From Taudactylus pleione (lineage: Eukaryota > Chordata > Amphibia > Anura > Myobatrachidae), in contig JAUIMM010000178.1 of assembly GCA_031769625.1 (NCBI GenBank), positions 25,229,501 through 25,293,500 on the forward strand: DNA of 64,000 nucleotides, written 5' to 3'. The notes beneath the pieces were generated by a model, which saw only the letters and a list, made by a program, of their open reading frames with translations, had not been told where the DNA came from and did not search any database. A program made the position numbers and the translations under genes. Positions 21,501 to 35,300 of this stretch are shown here, one piece after another. Position 1 is the stretch's first letter, and each line of letters starts with the position of its first letter.

Positions 21501-24500
21501 TGGTACAAACTAATGGGGAGGAGACATGTGGGGTACAAGCAAATGCGGAAGAGACATGCGGAGGAGATATGTGGGGTACAAGATAATGCAGAGGAGACAT
21601 GTGGGGTACAAGCTAATGTGGAGGAGAGATGTGTGGTAGAAGATAATGCGGAGAAGACATGTGTGGTACAAGCTAATGTGGAGGAGACATGCGGGGTACA
21701 AAATAACGCGGAGGAGACAAGCGGCGTACAAGCTAATACGGAGGAGAAATGTGGGGTACAAGCTAATGCGGAGGAGGCAGGTGGGGTACAAGCTAATGCG
21801 GAGGAGGAATGTGGGGTACAAGCTAATGCGGAGGAGATATGTGTGGTACAAGCTAATGCGGAGGAGAGATGTGGGGTACAACCTAATGCGGAGGAGAGAT
21901 GTTGGGTACAAGCTAATGCTGAAGTGGTATGTGTGGTACAAGCTAATGCGGAGGAGGAGACATGTGTGGTACAAGCTAATGTGGAGGAGACATGTGGGGT
22001 ACAAGCTAATGCGGAGGAGGTATGTGGGGTACAAGCTAATGCGAAGGAGTCATGTGCGGTAGAAGCTAATGCGGAGAGACATGTGCGGTACAAGCTTATG
22101 CGGAAGAGGCATGTGTGGTTCAATCTAATGCGGAGGAGACGTGTGGTACAAGCTAATGCGGAGGAGACATGTGTGGTACAAGCTAATGCAGAGGAGACAT
22201 GTGTGGTAAAAGCTAATGCAGAGGAGGCATGTGTGGTACAAGCTAATGCGGAAGAGGCATGTGTGGTACAAGCTAATGCTGAAGAGGTATGTGTGGTACA
22301 AGCTAATGCGGAGGAGGAGACATGTGTGGTACAAGCTAATGTGGAGGAGACATGTGGGGTACAAGCTAATGCGGAGGAGGTATGTGGGGTACAAGCTAAT
22401 GCGAAGGAGTCATGTGCGGTAGAAGCTAATGCGGAGGAGGCATGTGCGGTACAAGCTAATGCGGAGGAGACATGTGCGGTACAAGCTAATGCGGAGGAGA
22501 CATGTGGGGTACAAGCTAATGCGGAGGAGGCATATGTGGTACAAGCTAATGCGGAGGAGGCATGTGTGGTACAAGCTAATGCGGAGGAGGCATGTGTGGT
22601 ACAAGCCAATTCTGAGGCATGTGGGGTACAAGCTAATGCGGAGGAGGCATGTGGGGTAAAAGCTAATGCGGAGTAGACATGTGTGGTACAAGCTAATGCG
22701 GAGGAGGCATGTGTGGTACAAGCTAATGCGGAAGAGGCATTTGTGGTAAAAGCTAATGCGGACGAGGCATGTGTGGTAAAAGATAATGCGGAAGAGACGT
22801 GTTGGGTACAAGCTAATGCGGAGGAGACATGTGTGGTACTAGCTAATGCGGAGGAGACATGTGGAGTACAAGATAATGCAGAGGAGATGTGAGATACAAG
22901 CTAATGCGGAGGACACATGTGGGGTAGAAGCTAATGCGGAGGAGACATGTGTGGTAGAAGCTAATGCGGAGGAGACATGTGTGGTACAAGCTAATATGGA
23001 GGAGACATGTGAGGTACAAGATAATGCGGAGGAGACATGTGGGGTACAAGATAATGCGAAGGAGACATGTGGGGTACAAGCTAATGTGGAGTAGGCAAGT
23101 GTGGTACAAGCTATTGGCAGACATGTGGAGGAGACATGTGGGGTACGAGCTAATGCGGAGTAGGCAAGTGTGGTACAAGCTATTGGTACAAGCTAATGTG
23201 GAGGAGACGTGGGGTAAAAGCTAATACGGAGTAGACATGTGGGGTATAAGCTAATGCGGAGGAGGCATGTGTGGTACAAGCTAATGCGGAAGAGGCATGT
23301 GGGGTACAAGCTAATGCGGAGGAGGCATGTGGGGTAGAAGCTAATGCGGAGGAGGCATGTGGGGTACAAGCTAATGCAGAAGAGGCATGTGGGGTACAAG
23401 CTAATGCAGAAGAGGCATGTGGGGTACAAGCTAATGCGGAGGAGGCATGTGGGGTACAAGCTAATGCGGAGGAGGCATGTGGGGTACAAGCTAATGCGGA
23501 GGAGGCATGTGGGGTGCAAGCTAATGCGAAGGAGGCATGTGTGTTAGAAGCTAATGCGGAGGAGGCATGTGTGGTACAAGCTAATACGGAGGAGGTATGT
23601 GTGGTACAAGCTAATGCGGAGGAGACATGTGTGGTACAATCTAATGCGGAGGAGGCATGTGGAGTACAAGCTAATGCGGAGGAGACATGTGGTACAAGCT
23701 AATGCGGAGGAGACATGTGTGGTACAAGCTAATGCGGAGGAAGCGTGCGGTACAAGCTAATGTGGAGGAGACATGTGTGGAACAATCAAATGCAGTGGAG
23801 GCATGTGTGGTGCAAGCTAATGCGGAGGAGACATGTGTGGTACAATCTAATGCGGAGGAGGCATGTTTGGTACAAACTAATGCGGAGGAGGCACGTGGGG
23901 TACAAGCTAATGCGGAGGAGGCACGTGTGGTACAAGCTAATGCGGAGGAGGCACGTGTGGTACAAGCTAATGCGGAGGAGGCATGTGTGGTAGAAGCCAA
24001 TGTGGAGGAGACGTGTGGTAGAAGCCAATGCGGAGGAGACACGTGGGGTGCAAGCTAATGCGGAGGAGACAAGTGGGGTACAAGCTAATGCGGAGGAGAT
24101 ATGTGTGGTACAAGCTAATGCAAAGGAGACATGTGTGGTACAAGCTAATGCGGAGGAAACGTGTGGTACAAGCTAATGCGGAAGAGGCATGTGTGGTACA
24201 ATCTGATGTGGAGGAGGCATGTGTGGTACAAGCTAATGCGGAGGAGACGTGTGGTACAAGCTAATGTGGAGGAGACGTGTGGTACAAGCTAATGCGGAGT
24301 AGGAATGTGTGGTACAAGCTAATGCGGAGGAGGCATGTGTGGTACAAGTTAATGTGGAAGAGGCATGTGTGGTACAAGCTAATGCGGAAGAGACGTGTGG
24401 TACAAGATAATGTGGAGGAGACATCTGTGGTACAAGCTAATGCGGAGGAGGAATGTGTGGTACAAGCTACTGCGGAGGAGGCATGTGTGGTACAAGTTAA

Positions 24501-25277
24501 TACGGAAGAGACAAGTGTGGTAGAAGCTAATGCTGAGGAGACGTGTCGTACAAGATAATGCGGAGGAGACATGCGGGGTACAAGCTAATGCAGAGGAGAA
24601 ATGTGGAGTACAAGCTAATGCGGAGGAGGCATGTGGGGTACAAGCTAATGCAGAAGAGGCATGTGGGGTACAAGCTAATGCGGAGGAGGCATGTGGGGTA
24701 CAAGCTAATGAGGAGGAGGCATGTGTGGTACAAGCTAATGAGGAGGAGACGTGTGGTACAAGCTAATGTGGAGGAGACGTGTGGTGCAACCTAATGCGGA
24801 GTAGGAATGTGTGGTACAAGCTAATGCGGAGGAGGCATGTGTGGTACAAGTTAATGCGGAAGAGGCATGTGTGGTACAAGCTAATGCGGAGGAGACGTGT
24901 GGTACAAGATAATGTGGAGGAGACATCTGTGGTACAAGCTAATGCGGAGGAGTAATGTGTGGTACAAGCTACTGCGGAGGAGGCATGTTGGGTACAAGTT
25001 AATGCGGAAGAGGCATGTGTGGTAGAAGCTAATGCGGAGGAGACGTGTGGTACAAGATAATGTGGAGGAGACATGTGTGGTACAAGCTAATGCGGAGGAG
25101 GCATGTGTGGTACAAGCTAATGCGGAGGGGGCATGTGTGGTACAAGCTAATACGGAAGAGGCATGTGTGGTACAAGCTAATGCGGAGGAGGCATGTGTGG
25201 TACAAGCTAATGCGGAGGAGACGTGTGGTACAAGCTAATGCGGAGGAGATGTGTGGTACAAACGAATGGGGAGGAGA

Positions 25278-28200
25278 CATGTGGGGTACAAGCTAATGCG
25301 GAGGAGACATGCGGAGGAGATATGTGGGGTACAAGATAATGCGGAGGAGACATGTGGGGTACAAGCTAATGTGGAGGAGAGATTTGTGGTAGAAGTTAAT
25401 GCGGAGAAGACATGTGTGGTACAAGCTAATGTGGAGGAGACATGCGGGGTACAAGATAACGCGGAGGAGACATGCGGGGTACAAGCTAATGCGGAGGAGA
25501 AATGTGGGGAACAAGCTAATGCGGAGGAGGCATGTGGGGTACAAGCTAATGTGGAAGAGGCATGTGGGGTACAAACTAATGTGGAGGAGGCATGTGGAAA
25601 ATAAGCTAATGTGGAGGAGGGAAGTGGGGTACAAGCTAATGCGGAGGAGATATGTGTGGTACAAGCTAATGCGGAGGAGAGATGTGGGGTACAAGCTAAT
25701 GCGGAGGAGAGATGTTGGGTACAAGCTAATGCGGAGGAGACGTGTGGTACAAGGTAATGCGGAGGAGACGTGTGGTACAAGGTAATGCGGAGGAGACGTG
25801 TGGTACAAGCTAATGCGGAGGAGGCATGTGTGGTACAAGCTAATACGGAGGAGGCATGTGTGGTACAAGCTAATGCGAAGGAAACGTGTGGTACAAGCTA
25901 ATGCGGAAGAGGCATGTGTGGTCCAATCTAATGCGGAGGAGACATGTGTGGTACAAGCTAATGCGGAGGAGACATGTGTGGTACAAGCTAATGCGGAAGA
26001 GGTATGTGTGGTACATGCTAATGCGGAGGAGGAGACGTGTGGTACAAGCTAATGCGGAGGAGACATGTGGGGTACAAGCTAATGCGGAGGAGGTATGTGG
26101 GGTACAAGCTAATGCGAAGGAGGCATGTGTGGTAGAAGCTAATGCGGAGGAGGCATGTGCGGTACAAGCTAATGCAGAGGAGGTATGTGCGGTACAAGCT
26201 AATGCGGAGGAGACATGTGGGGTACAAGCTAATGCGGAGGAGGCAAGTGTGGTACAAGCTAATGCAGAGGAGGCAAGTGTGGTACAAGCTAATGCGGAGG
26301 AGGCATGTGTGGCACAAGACAATTCAGAGGAGACATGTGGGGTACAAGCTAATGCGGAGGAGGCATGTCGGGTAAAAGCTAATGCGGAGTAGACATGTGT
26401 GGTACAAGCTAATGCGGAGGAGGCATGTGTGGTACAAGCTAATGCGGAAGAGGCATTTGTGGTACAAGCTAATGCGGACGAGGCATGTGTGGTAGAAGAT
26501 AATGTGGAGGAGACGTGTGGGGTACAAGCTAATGCGGAGGAGACTTGTGTGGTACTAGCTAATGCGGAGGAGACATGTGGAGTACAAGATAATGCGGAGG
26601 AGAGGTGAGATACAAGCTAATGCGGAGGAGAGACGTGTGGTAGAAGCTAATGCGGAGGAGAAATGTGTGGTACAAGCTAATGCGGAGGTGACATGTGGGG
26701 TACAAGGTAATGCGGAGGACACATGTGGGGTAGAAGCTAATGCGGAGGAGACATGTGTGGTAGAAGCTAATGCGGAGGAGACATGTGCGGTACAAGCTAA
26801 TATGGAGGAGACATGTGAGGTACAAGATAATGCGGAGGAGACATGTGGGGTACAAGATAATGCGAAGGAGACATGTGGGGTACAAGCTAATGTGGAGTAG
26901 GCAAGTGTGGTACAAGCTATTGGTAGACATGTGGAGGAGACATGTGGGGTACGAGCTAATGCGGAGTAGGCAAGTTTGGTACAAGCTATTGGTACAAGCT
27001 AATGTGGAGGAGACATGGGGTAAAAGCTAATGCGGAGTAGACATGTGGGGTACAAGCTAATGCAGAGGAGACATGTGCGGTACAAGCTATTGCGGAGGAG
27101 AGATGTGGGGTACAAGCTAATGCGGAGGAGGCATGTGTGGTACAAGCTAATGCGGAGGAGACATGTGGGGTACAAGCTAATGCGGAGGAGGCATGTGGGG
27201 TACAAGCTAATGCGGAGGAGACATGTGGTACAAGCTAATGCGGAGGAGACATGTGTGGTACAAGCTAATGCAGAGAAAGCGTGGGGTACAAGCTAATGTG
27301 GAGGAGACGTGTGGTACAATCTAAAGCAGTGGAGGCATGTGTGGTGCAAGCTAATGCGGAGGAGACATGTGTGGTACAATCTAATGCGGAGGAGGCATGT
27401 GTGGTTCAAACTAATGCGGAGGAGGCATGTGGGGTACAAGCTAATGCGGAGGAGGCATGTGTGGTACAAGCTAATGCGGAGGAGGCATGTGGGATAGAAG
27501 CTAATGCGGAGGAGACATGGGTACAAGCTAAAGCGGAGGAGACATGTGTGGTAGAAGCTAATGCGGAGGAGACATGTGTGGTAGAAGCTAATGCGGAGGA
27601 GACATGTGTGGCAGAAGCTAATGCGGAGGAGACATGTGTGGTACAAGCTAATGCGGAGGAGACATGTGTGATAAAAACTAATGCGGGGGAGACATGTGGG
27701 GTACAAGCTAATGCGGAGGAGACATGTGTGATACAAGCCAATGCGGAGGAGACATGTGTGATACAAGCTAATGCGGAGGAGACATGTGTGGTACAAGATA
27801 ATGTGGGGGAGACCTGTAGGGTAGAAACGAATGCGGACGAGACAAGTTGGGTACAAGCTAATGCGGAGGAGACATGTGTGGTACAAGCCAATGCGGAACA
27901 AACATGTGTGATACAAGCTAATACGGAGTAGGCATGAGTGGTACAAGCTAATGCAGAAGAGACCTGTGGTACAAGCTAATGCGGAGGAGGCATGCGTGGT
28001 ACAAGCTAATGCGGAAGAGGTATGTCTGGTACAAGCTAATGCGGAGGAGGCATGTGTGGTACAAGCTAATGCGGCGACAGCATGTGTGGTACAAGCTATT
28101 GCGGAGGAGAGATGTGGGGTACAAGCTAATGCGGAGGAGCATGTGAGGTACAAGCTAATGCGGAGGAGGCATGTGTGGTAAAAGCTAATGTGGAACAGGC

Positions 28201-31200
28201 ATGTGTAGTACAAGCTAATGCGGAGGAGGCATGTGTGGTACAAGCTAATGCGTAGGAGACATGTGTGGTACAAGCTAATGCGGAGGAGACGTGTGGTACA
28301 AACTAATGGGGAGGAGACATGTGGGGTACAAGCTAATGCGGAGGAGACATGCGGAGGAGACATGTGGGGTACAAGATAATGCGGAGGAGAGATGTGTTGT
28401 AGAAGTTAATGCGGAGAAGACATGTGTGGTGCAAGCTAATGTGGAGGAGACGTGCGGGGTACAAGATAACGCGGAGGAGACACGCGGGGTACAAGCTAAT
28501 GCGGAGGAGAAATGTGGGGTACAAGCTAATGCGGAGGAGAAATGTGGGGTACAAGCTAATGCGGAGGAGGCATGTGGGGTACAAGCTAATGCGGAAGAGG
28601 CATGTGGGGTACAAGCTAATGCGGAGGAGGCATGTGGGGTACAAGCTAATGCCGAGGAGGCATGTGGGGTACAAGCTAATGCGGAGAAGATATGTGTGGT
28701 ACAAGCTAATGCGGAGGAGAGATGTGGGGTACAACCTAATGCAGAGGAGAGATGTTGGGTACAAGCTAATGCGGAGGAGGCATGTGTGGTACAAGCTAAT
28801 GCGGAGGAGGCATGTGTGGTACAAGCTAATGCGAAGGAAACGTGTGGTACAACCTAATGCAGAAGAGGCATGTGTGGTACAATCTAATTCGGAGGAGACA
28901 TGTGTGGTACAAGCTAATGCGGAGGAGACATGTGTGGTACAAGCTAATGCGGAGGAGACATGTGTGGTACAAGCTAATGCGGAGGAGGCATGTGTGGTAC
29001 AAGCTAATGCGGAGGAAACGTGTGGTACAAGCTAATGCGGAAGAGGCATGTGTGGTACAAGCTAATGCGGAAGAGGTATGTGTGGTACAAGCTAATGCGG
29101 AGGAGGAGACATGTGTGGTACAAGCTAATGCGGAGGAGACATGTGGGGTACAAGCTAATGCGGAGGAGGTATGTGGGGTACAAGCTAATGCGAAGGAGGC
29201 ATGTGTGGTAGAAGCTAATGCGGAGGAGGCATGTGCGGTACAAGCTAATGCGGAGGAGGTATGTGCGGTACAAGCTAATGCGGAGGAGACATGTGCGGTA
29301 CAAGCTATTGCGGAGGAGACATGTGCGGTACAAGCTAATGCGGAGGAGACATGTGGGGTACAAGCTAATGCGGAGGAGGCAAGTGTGGTACAAGCTAATG
29401 CGGAGGAGGCATGTGTGGTAGAAGCTAATGCGGAGGAGGCATGTGTGGTACAAGCCAATTCTGAGAAGTCATGTGTGGTACAAGCTAATGCGGAAGAGGC
29501 ATTTGTGGTAAAAGCTAATGCGGACGAGGCATGTGTGGTAGAAGATAATGCGGAAGAGACGTGTTGGGTACAAGCTAATGCGGAGGAGACATGTGTGGTA
29601 CTAGCTAATGCGGAAGAGGCATGTGGGGTACAAACTAATGTGGAGGAGGCATGTGGGGTACAAGCTAATGCGGAGGAGGGAAGTGGGGTACAAGCTAATG
29701 CGGAGGAGATATGTGTGGTACAAGCTAATGCGGAGGAGAGATGTGGGGTACAAGCTAATGCGGAGGAGAGATGTTGGGTACAAGCTAATGCAGAGGAGAC
29801 GTGTGGTACAAGGTAATGCGGAGGAGACGTGTGGTACAAGCTAATGCGGAGGAGGCATGTGTGGTACAAGCTAATACGGAGGAGGCATGTGTGGTACAAG
29901 CTAATGCAAAGGAAACGTGTGGTACAAGCTAATGCGGAAGAGGCATGTGTGGTCCAATCTAATGCGGAGGAGACATGTGTGGTACAAGCTAATGCGGAGG
30001 AGACATGTGTGGTACAAGCTAATGCGGAAGAGGTATGTGTGGTACATGCTAATGCGGAGGAGGAGACGTGTGGTACAAGCTAATGCGGAGGAGACATGTG
30101 GGGTACAAGCTAATGCGGAGGAGGTATGTGGGGTACAAGCTAATGCGAAGGAGGCATGTGTGGTAGAAGCTAATGCGGAGGAGGTATGTGCGGTACAAGC
30201 TAATGCAGAGGAGGTATGTGCGGTACAAGCTAATGCGGAGGAGACATGTGGGGTACAAGCTAATGCGGAGGAGGCAAGTGTGGTACAAGCTAATGCAGAG
30301 GAGGCAAGTGTGGTACAAGCTAATGCGGAGGAGGCATGTGTGGCACAAGATAATTCGGAGGAGACATGTGGGGTACAAGCTAATGCGGAGGAGGCATGTC
30401 GGGTAAAAGCTAATGCGGAGTAGACATGTGTGGTACAAGCTAATGCGGAGGAGGCATGTGTGGTACAAGCTAATGCGGAATAGCCATTTGTGGTAAAAGC
30501 TAATGCGGACGAGGCATGTGTGGTAGAAGATAATGTGGAGGAGACGTGTGGGGTACAAGCTAATGCGGAGGAGACTTGTGTGGTACTAGCTAATGCGGAG
30601 GAGACATGTGGAGTACAAGATAATGCGGAGGAGACGTGAGATACAAGCTAATGCGGAGGAGAGACGTGTGGTAGAAGCTAATGCGGAGGAGAAATGTGTG
30701 GTACAAGCTAATGCGGAGGTGACATGTGGGGTACAAGGTAATGCGGAGGACACATGTGGGGTAGAAGCTAATGCGGAGGAGACATGTGTGGTAGAAGCTA
30801 ATGCGGAGGAGACATGTGCGGTACAAGCTAATATGGAGGAGACATGTGAGGTACAAGATAATGCGGAGGAGACATGTGGGGTACAAGATAATGCGAAGGA
30901 GACATGTGGGGTACAAGCTAATGTGGAGTAGGCAAGTGTTGTACAAGCTATTGGTAGACATGTGGAGGAGGCATGTGGGGTACGAGCTAATGCGGAGTAG
31001 GCAAGTGTGGTACAAGCTATTGGTACAAGCTAATGTGGAGGAGACATGGGGTAAAAGCTAATGCGGAGTAGACATGTGGGGTACAAGCTAATGCAGAGGA
31101 GACATGTGCGGTACAAGCTATTGCGGAGGAGAGATGTGGGGTACAAGCTAATGCGGAGGAGGCATGTGTGGTACAAGCTAATGCGGAGGAGACATGTGGG

Positions 31201-32366
31201 GTACAAGCTAATGCGGAGGAGGCATGTGGGGTACAAGCTAATGTGGAGGAGACATGTGGTACAAGCTAATGCGGAGGAGACATGTGTGGTACAAGCTAAT
31301 GCAGAGGAAGCGTGGGGTACAAGCTAATGTGGAGGAGACATGTGTGGTACAATCTAAAGCAGTGGAGGCATGTGTGGTGCAAACTAATGTGGAGGAGACA
31401 TGTGTGGTACAATCTAATGCGGAGGAGGCATGTGTGGTTCAAACTAATGCGGAGGAGGCATGTGGGGTACAAGCTAATGCGGAGGAGGCATGTGTGGTAC
31501 AAGCTAATGTGGAGGAGGCATGTGTGGTACAAGCTAATGCGGAGGAGGCATGTGTGGTAGAAGCTAATGCGGAGGAGACATGTGTGGTACAAGCCAATGC
31601 GGAACAAACATGTGTGATACAAGCTAATGCGGAGTAGGCATGTGTGGTACAAGCTAATGCAGAAGAGACCTGTGGTACAAGCTAATGCGGAGGAGGCATG
31701 CGTGGTACAAGCTAATGCGGAAGAGGTATGTCTGGTACAAGCTAATGCGGAGGAGGCATGTGTGGTACAAGCTAATGCGGCGACAGCATGTGTGGTACAA
31801 GCTATTGCGGAGGAGAGATGTGGGGTACAAGCTAATGCTGAGGAGCATGTGAGGTACAAGCTAATGCGGAGGAGGCATGTGTGGTAAAAGCTAATGTGGA
31901 ACAGGCATGTGTAGTACAAGCTAATGCGGAGGAGGCATGTGTGGTGCAAGCTAATGCGTAGGAGACATGTGTGGTACAAGCTAATGCGGAGGAGACGTGT
32001 GGTACAAACTAATGGGGAGGAGACATGTGGGGTACAAGCTAATGCGGAGGAGACATGCGGAGGAGACATGTGGGGTACAAGATAATGCGGAGGAGACATG
32101 TGGGGTATAAGCTAATGTGGAGGAGAGATGTGTGGTAGAAGTTAATGCGGAGAAGACATGTGTGGTACAAGCTAATGTGGAGGAGACGTGCGGGGTACAA
32201 GATAACGCGGAGGAGACACGCGGGGTACAAGCTAATGCGGAGGAGAAATGTGGGGTACAAGCTAATGCGGAGGAGAAATGTGAGGTACAAGCTAATGCGG
32301 AGGAGGCATGTGGGGTACAAGCTAATGCGGAAGAGGCATGTGGGGTACAAGCTAATGCGGAGGAGG
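25278..32366 (+). repeat. 7.1-kb higher-order unit, copy 1
   Basis: The region 25278-32366 is repeated directly after itself with an offset of 7,089 bases, rising to 7,121 after about 27,480. The change comes from a 2-base length variant near 27308 and one extra 30-bp monomer in copy 2 near 34,560. Inside the unit, an approximately 4.03-kb and a 3.06-kb subunit share landmarks (for example 26562 and 30593). Confidence 0.9.
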
Positions 32367-35300
32367 CATGTGGGGTACAAGCTAATGCGGAGGAGACATG
32401 CGGAGGAGATATGTGGGGTACAAGATAATGCGGAGGAGACATGTGGGGTACAAGCTAATGTGGAGGAGAGATTTGTGGTAGAAGTTAATGCGGAGAAGAC
32501 ATGTGTGGTACAAGCTAATGTGGAGGAGACATGCGGGGTACAAGATAACGCGGAGGAGACATGCGGGGTACAAGCTAATGCGGAGGAGAAATGTGGGGAA
32601 CAAGCTAATGCGGAGGAGGCATGTGGGGTACAAGCTAATGTGGAAGAGGCATGTGGGGTACAAACTAATGTGGAGGAGGCATGTGGAATATAAGCTAATG
32701 TGGAGGAGGGAAGTGGGGTACAAGCTAATGCGGAGGAGATATGTGTGGTACAAGCTAATGCGGAGGAGAGGTGTGGGGTACAAGCTAATGCGGAGGAGAG
32801 ATGTTGGGTACAAGCTAATGCGGAGGAGACGTGTGGTACAAGGTAATGCGGAGGAGACGTGTGGTACAAGGTAATGCGGAGGAGACGTGTGGTACAAGCT
32901 AATGCGGAGGAGGCATGTGTGGTACAAGCTAATACGGAGGAGGCATGTGTGGTACAAGCTAATGCGAAGGAAACGTGTGGTACAAGCTAATGCGGAAGAG
33001 GCATGTGTGGTCCAATCTAATGCGGAGGAGACATGTGTGGTACAAGCTAATGCGGAGGAGACATGTGTGGTACAAGCTAATGCGGAAGAGGTATGTGTGG
33101 TAAATGCTAATGCGGAGGAGGAGACGTGTGGTACAAGCTAATGCGGAGGAGACATGTGGGGTACAAGCTAATGCGGAGGAGGTATGTGGGGTACAAGCTA
33201 ATGCGAAGGAGGCATGTGTGGTAGAAGCTAATGCGGAGGAGGCATGTGCGGTACAAGCTAATGCAGAGGAGGTATGTGCGGTACAAGCTAATGCGGAGGA
33301 GACATGTGGGGTACAAGCTAATGCGGAGGAGGCAAGTGTGGTACAAGCTAATGCAGAGGAGGCAAGTGTGGTACAAGCTAATGCGGAGGAGGCATGTGTG
33401 GCACAAGACAATTCAGAGGAGACATGTGGGGTACAAGCTAATGCGGAGGAGGCATGTCGGGTAAAAGCTAATGCGGAGTAGACATGTGTGGTACAAGCTA
33501 ATGCAGAGGAGGCATGTGTGGTACAAGCTAATGCGGAAGAGGCATTTGTGGTACAAGCTAATGCGGACGAGGCATGTGTGGTAGAAGATAATGTGGAGGA
33601 GACGTGTGGGGTACAAGCTAATGCGGAGGAGACTTGTGTGGTACTAGCTAATGCGGAGGAGACATGTGGAGTACAAGATAATGCGGAGGAGAGGTGAGAT
33701 ACAAGCTAATGCGGAGGAGAGACGTGTGGTAGAAGCTAATGCGGAGGAGAAATGTGTGGTACAAGCTAATGCGGAGGTGACATGTGGGGTACAAGGTAAT
33801 GCGGAGGACACATGTGGGGTAGAAGCTAATGCGGAGGAGACATGTGTGGTAGAAGCTAATGCGGAGGAGACATGTGCGGTACAAGCTAATATGGAGGAGA
33901 CATGTGAGGTACAAGATAATGCGGAGGAGACATGTGGGGTACAAGATAATGCGAAGGAGACATGTGGGGTACAAGCTAATGTGGAGTAGGCAAGTGTGGT
34001 ACAAGCTATTGGTAGACATGTGGAGGAGACATGTGGGGTACGAGCTAATGCGGAGTAGGCAAGTTTGGTACAAGCTATTGGTACAAGCTAATGTGGAGGA
34101 GACATGGGGTAAAAGCTAATGCGGAGTAGACATGTGGGGTACAAGCTAATGCAGAGGAGACATGTGCGGTACAAGCTATTGCGGAGGAGAGATGTGGGGT
34201 ACAAGCTAATGCGGAGGAGGCATGTGTGGTACAAGCTAATGCGGAGGAGACATGTGGGGTACAAGCTAATGCGGAGGAGGCATGTGGGGTACAAGCTAAT
34301 GCGGAGGAGACATGTGGTACAAGCTAATGCGGAGGAGACATGTGTGGTACAAGCTAATGCAGAGAAAGCGTGGGGTACAAGCTAATGTGGAGGAGACATG
34401 TGTGGTACAATCTAAAGCAGTGGAGGCATGTGTGGTGCAAGCTAATGCGGAGGAGACATGTGTGGTACAATCTAATGCGGAGGAGGCATGTGTGGTTCAA
34501 ACTAATGCGGAGGAGGCATGTGGGGTACAAGCTAATGCGGAGGAGGCATGTGTGGTACAAGCTAATGTGGAGGAGGCATGTGTGGTACAAGCTAATGCGG
34601 AGGAGGCATGTGGGATAGAAGCTAATGCGGAGGAGACATGGGTACAAGCTAAAGCGGAGGAGACATGTGTGGTAGAAGCTAATGCGGAGGAGACATGTGT
34701 GGTAGAAGCTAATGCGGAGGAGACATGTGTGGCAGAAGCTAATGCGGAGGAGACATGTGTGGTACAAGCTAATGCGGAGGAGACATGTGTGGTAAAAACT
34801 AATGCGGGGGAGACATGTGGGGTACAAGCTAATGCGGAGGAGACATGTGTGATACAAGCCAATGCGGAGGAGACATGTGTGATACAAGCTAATGCGGAGG
34901 AGACATGTGTGGTACAAGATAATGTGGAGGAGACCTGTAGGGTAGAAACGAATGCGGACGAGACAAGTTGGGTACAAGCTAATGCGGAGGAGACATGTGT
35001 GGTACAAGCCAATGCGGAACAAACATGTGTGATACAAGCTAATACGGAGTAGGCATGAGTGGTACAAGCTAATGCAGAAGAGACCTGTGGTACAAGCTAA
35101 TGCGGAGGAGGCATGCGTGGTACAAGCTAATGCGGAAGAGGTATGTCTGGTACAAGCTAATGCGGAGGAGGCATGTGTGGTACAAGCTAATGCGGCGACA
35201 GCATGTGTGGTACAAGCTATTGCGGAGGAGAGATGTGGGGTACAAGCTAATGCGGAGGAGCATGTGAGGTACAAGCTAATGCGGAGGAGGCATGTGTGGT

